A stretch of DNA of 21,952 nucleotides from CAZAOY01 sp964486925 (lineage in GTDB: Bacteria > Bacillota > Clostridia > Oscillospirales > Ruminococcaceae): contig CAZAOY010000045.1 of the NCBI GenBank assembly GCA_964486925.1, positions 1 to 21,952 of the forward strand, read 5' to 3'. Under the pieces are notes generated by a model. That model searched no databases, was not told the origin of the DNA, and saw only the letters and a list, made by a program, of their open reading frames with translations. Within the stretch, counting starts at the first letter, position 1, and the number at the start of each line of letters is the position of its first letter. Below, piece by piece: positions 20,003 through 21,952 of this stretch. The translations under genes and the position numbers were made by a program.

Positions 20003-20033
20003 ATTATATATCATGACGCTACGTCACTAGCAA
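20003..20033 (-). promoter_or_regulatory. MerR-type promoter (19-bp spacer) of the ABC exporter operon
   Basis: On the minus strand TTGCTA (20033-20028) and a perfect TATAAT (20008-20003) are 19 bp apart. The spacer GTGACGTAGCGTCATGATA holds the perfect dyad TGACG-TAG-CGTCA at positions 2-14. This is the same position and pattern as the dyad in the DUF2268-MerR promoter (9 of 13 bases identical). Confidence 0.82.
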
Positions 20034-20086
20034 TACCTTTTTAAAGATATTTTGTTAACTTTTTATTAAGATTATGTTATCTTAGC

Positions 20087-20130
20087 AAAAGCACCCAACT
20101 ACCGCCGACTGTCCGCAGTAGTGGGGTGCT
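20087..20130 (-). terminator. terminator of the copper operon
   Basis: AGCACCC-A-ACTAC (20090-20102) pairs with GTAGT-G-GGGTGCT (20118-20130), a 13-pair stem with one A/G mismatch. On the minus strand it is followed by TTTT (plus-strand 20087-20090). It lies about 86 nt after the HMA gene stop and just upstream of the exporter promoter. Confidence 0.72.
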
Positions 20131-20215
20131 CTTTTGCCTGTAAGCCTTTACATTTAACCAGCCTTGCGGGGTAAAATCCCCCTAATATATATCATAACTA
20201 TTAAGCCAAAAACCG

Positions 20216-20416
20216 CTACACTACATCAAAGCCCTGTCCCTCGATTTTCTGCTTAATCATCTCTACCGTAACACCATCCTCATGGGTAACGGTAACCGTC
20301 CTACCCTTTAAATCCACCTGTACATCCGATACCCCCACAATATCCAAAACCGTATCCCTTACGCTTTTTTCGCAGTGGGAGCAGGACATACCCATAACAT
20401 CTAATCTTGTCTGCAT
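20216..20416 (-). CDS. copZ: heavy-metal-associated (HMA) domain protein, CopZ-like
   Basis: This 66-residue single HMA domain carries the metal motif GMSCSHC (C12 and C15), the supporting VSDVQVDLKGRTVTV strands and the C-terminal IEGQGFDVV. Proteins of this size carry Cu(I) in the cytoplasm and hand it to CopA. GGAGG precedes ATG 20416, 17 nt after the lipoprotein gene, so it is the last gene of the copper operon. The symbol rests on the family and the CopA context. Mercury or other soft-metal binding is not excluded by sequence. Confidence 0.87.
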   Translation of the reverse strand: MQTRLDVMGMSCSHCEKSVRDTVLDIVGVSDVQVDLKGRTVTVTHEDGVTVEMIKQKIEGQGFDVV

Positions 20417-20433
20417 ACTAAAACCTCCTAAAC

Positions 20434-21087
20434 CTATCTAACGTTAAACGGCTTTAACAGCCTGTCAACCTCAACCGTCTTTCCGTCAACCATCGTTTCC
20501 ACCTTCGCAACCACAAAGCCTTCAATGCTGTCCACCTTAACCCCCGCGTCGATAAACGGCTGAGGGTCTAGCACAAAGACAATATCCTTGTCGTTTTTAG
20601 CTATATCCTTCGCCCACTCAAACATTCCCCCTCCTAGCTCTATACCGTAATGGTCAAGCGCTGTATGGTAACCAAGATATTCTCGTAGGCTCTTTATGTT
20701 ATCCTCAAACTGTAAAAGCGGTGAATCCTTTGCGTTTTGGTTTAGCATATCAACACTCGGGGAGGTAAAGAAGATACTATCCCTTCCAACATTTAAAGCG
20801 TGTTCTCCTGTGTTTTCAAGCTTAGAAGGCTCTAACCCCGCCGCCACAAACGCAGCGGCATCCACCACCATACTAACCGAGGTGTTATCAAACGAAAACC
20901 AAGCAGTACCGTCAGGAGCTTGTATCACCCACCGCCCCTGCTCATACTCCCTTGCAGGGATAGCGTCTATTATCTCGCCAAATGCACGGACTGAATCTTT
21001 AGCCACTACATCGGTCTGCGAGCAGGCGGTAAGGGTAAAAATCGTCGCCACCACCAAAGCCAATGCAGTTATCTTGTTTATCTTCAT
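20434..21087 (-). CDS. lipoprotein of unknown function in a copper operon
   Basis: This 217-residue protein has a basic N-terminus (MKINK), a hydrophobic segment (ITALALVVATIFTLTAC) and a lipobox LTAC with C22 as the acylated residue. It should be anchored on the outer face of the membrane. The mature part is soluble and acidic, with no other cysteine and few Met or His, so a classic copper-binding motif is not visible. Residues such as GRWVIQAPDGTAWFSFD and VVDAAAFVAAGLEPSKLE do not match a family I recognise. AAGGAG precedes ATG 21087, 15 nt after the copA stop and 17 nt before copZ. Context suggests metal sensing or delivery at the cell surface. Confidence 0.8.
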   Translation of the reverse strand: MKINKITALALVVATIFTLTACSQTDVVAKDSVRAFGEIIDAIPAREYEQGRWVIQAPDGTAWFSFDNTSVSMVVDAAAFVAAGLEPSKLENTGEHALNVGRDSIFFTSPSVDMLNQNAKDSPLLQFEDNIKSLREYLGYHTALDHYGIELGGGMFEWAKDIAKNDKDIVFVLDPQPFIDAGVKVDSIEGFVVAKVETMVDGKTVEVDRLLKPFNVR

Positions 21088-21102
21088 AATCGCTCCTTAT
21101 CT

Positions 21103-21952
21103 TTATGCCTTAAATCGTTTTAACCTAAGTGCGTTTGCAAGCACCGAAACCGAGGACAGCGACATCGCCGCCGCCGCAAAAACAGGGTTTAGCAAAGGGC
21201 CGCCCAGTAGATAAAGCACCCCCGCCGCAACCGGAATACCCGCCACATTGTAGACAAACGCCCAGAATAGATTCTGCTTAATGTTTCGTATCGTGCTCTT
21301 TGAAAGCCGGATAGCGGTAGGCACGTCCATTAAATCGCTATGCATAAGCACAATATCCGCACTCTCCATCGCCACATCAGTACCGCTTCCGATAGCGATA
21401 CCGATATCAGCCTGCGCAAGTGCGGGTGCGTCGTTGATACCATCCCCCACCATCGCTACCTTTTTGCCCTCGGATTGAAGCTTTTTAACCTCGGACGACT
21501 TGTCCTGCGGCAGTACCTCTGAAAGCACCCTAGTAATCCCTACCTGCCTTGCGATAGCCTCAGCGGTGCGTTTGTTGTCACCCGTAATCATAGCAACCTC
21601 GATACCCATCTCGGTAAGCCGCCTAATAGCCTTCTCACTGCTAGGCTTTACAACATCCGCAACAGCGATAATCCCTGCAATCTTCCCATCAATAGCGATA
21701 TACATCGGGGTCTTACCCTCGCTTGCAAGCCTGTTTGAATCGGACTCTAGCGCTTCTATAGATATCCCCTGCTCATCCATTAGCTTAAGGTTACCCGCAA
21801 GGATGTTAGCATTATCGATAAAAACCCTTATCCCCCGCCCTGTAATCGCCTCAAAGTCAGCTACCGAAACCATCGATATGCCCTCTCGCTTTGCGGCTCT
21901 CACAATAGCCTCACCAAGCGGATGTTCGCTACCCTGCTCGGCGGATGCGGTA
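21103..21952 (-). CDS. copA: copper-translocating P-type ATPase CopA (5' part outside window)
   Basis: The C-terminal part (about 283 codons) of a P1B-type ATPase is present; the reading frame continues to the window edge. It begins ASAEQGSEHPLGEAIV, containing the HP motif of the nucleotide domain. It then shows GDNKRTAEAIARQVGI, MVGDGINDAPALAQADIGIAIGSGTDVAMESADIVLM (the hinge), and two final membrane helices. These carry the YN motif (FVYNVAGIPVAAG) and MSLSSVSVLANALRL, the MxxSS of Cu(I) pumps. The metal-binding N-terminus and CPC motif lie outside. It exports Cu(I), with the CopZ-like protein as donor. Confidence 0.95.
   Translation of the reverse strand, partial: TASAEQGSEHPLGEAIVRAAKREGISMVSVADFEAITGRGIRVFIDNANILAGNLKLMDEQGISIEALESDSNRLASEGKTPMYIAIDGKIAGIIAVADVVKPSSEKAIRRLTEMGIEVAMITGDNKRTAEAIARQVGITRVLSEVLPQDKSSEVKKLQSEGKKVAMVGDGINDAPALAQADIGIAIGSGTDVAMESADIVLMHSDLMDVPTAIRLSKSTIRNIKQNLFWAFVYNVAGIPVAAGVLYLLGGPLLNPVFAAAAMSLSSVSVLANALRLKRFKA

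Noticed and set aside
21103..21903. A complete 266-residue P-type ATPase starting at 21903
   Set aside because: The codon there is an internal GTG (Val); the frame continues upstream through SEHPLGEAIV to the window edge, so the gene is simply cut by the window.
1..21952. CRISPR arrays, tRNA/rRNA genes, insertion sequences, phage or plasmid genes
   Set aside because: I looked on both strands and saw no regularly spaced repeats, no cloverleaf or conserved rRNA blocks, and no transposase, integrase or replication protein signatures.

Overview
This 21.95 kb window looks like a chromosomal segment of a moderately low-GC Bacillota, most likely a member of Clostridia. The grounds are strong AGGAGG-type ribosome binding sites, near-consensus sigma-A promoters, frequent GTG/TTG starts, and families common in Clostridia (YwbE, DUF3781, DUF3788, TipAS-type MerR, WYL regulators). 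I found no rRNA, tRNA, CRISPR array, transposase, phage gene or plasmid gene. The genus cannot be named from sequence alone.

Layout. (1) 1-3.9 kb, plus strand: a small operon (ywbE, yaiI/yqxD-like, DUF3781), then a nitroreductase-like/SDR oxidoreductase pair and an acyltransferase-3 membrane protein, closed by a strong terminator. (2) 4.0-5.8 kb, minus strand: an alpha/beta hydrolase followed by a methyltransferase gene broken by one in-frame TAA. (3) 5.8-7.8 kb: a TetR regulator divergent from a GT1-type glycosyltransferase, with an inverted repeat between them. (4) 7.8-8.9 kb: an XRE regulator between two diverged direct repeats. These repeats are copies of the 3' end of a SLOG/DUF1273-like gene, one of them attached to an internally deleted SLOG gene remnant. 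(5) 8.9-11.3 kb, plus strand: a WYL regulator, then a zinc ribbon/DUF3788/GyrI-like trio behind a promoter with a perfect 9+9 bp dyad. (6) 11.3-14.0 kb, minus strand: an ABC-2 exporter pair and an AraC-GyrI regulator. (7) 14.1-15.4 kb, minus strand: an HTH-only AraC protein overlapping clpP by 4 nt, then a probable membrane-protein gene remnant. (8) 15.4-20.0 kb, minus strand: an ABC-2 exporter pair plus methyltransferase, and a DUF2268 protease overlapping a TipAS-type MerR regulator. (9) 20.1-22.0 kb, minus strand: a copper-type P-ATPase (cut by the window edge), an unfamiliar lipoprotein and a CopZ-like HMA protein.

How the genes fit together. Most of the window is a set of small ligand-sensing modules for drug or metal stress, each pairing a regulator with an exporter or modifying enzyme. 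Two regulatory circuits can be read from the DNA. First, the promoters of the DUF2268-MerR operon and of the ABC exporter operon 3 kb away both have the 19-bp spacer typical of MerR promoters. They carry the same dyad (T-N-ACG-NNN-CGT-N-A) at the same offset, so the TipAS regulator probably controls both. Second, the AraC-GyrI gene and the adjacent ABC exporter share the box GGTCAAGAATT exactly 16 bp upstream of their -10 hexamers, so the AraC-GyrI protein probably controls itself and the exporter.

Several genes are decaying (methyltransferase, SLOG gene, a membrane-protein remnant). The oddest gene arrangements are ClpP translationally coupled to an AraC-like HTH protein, and a lipoprotein inserted between CopA and CopZ.
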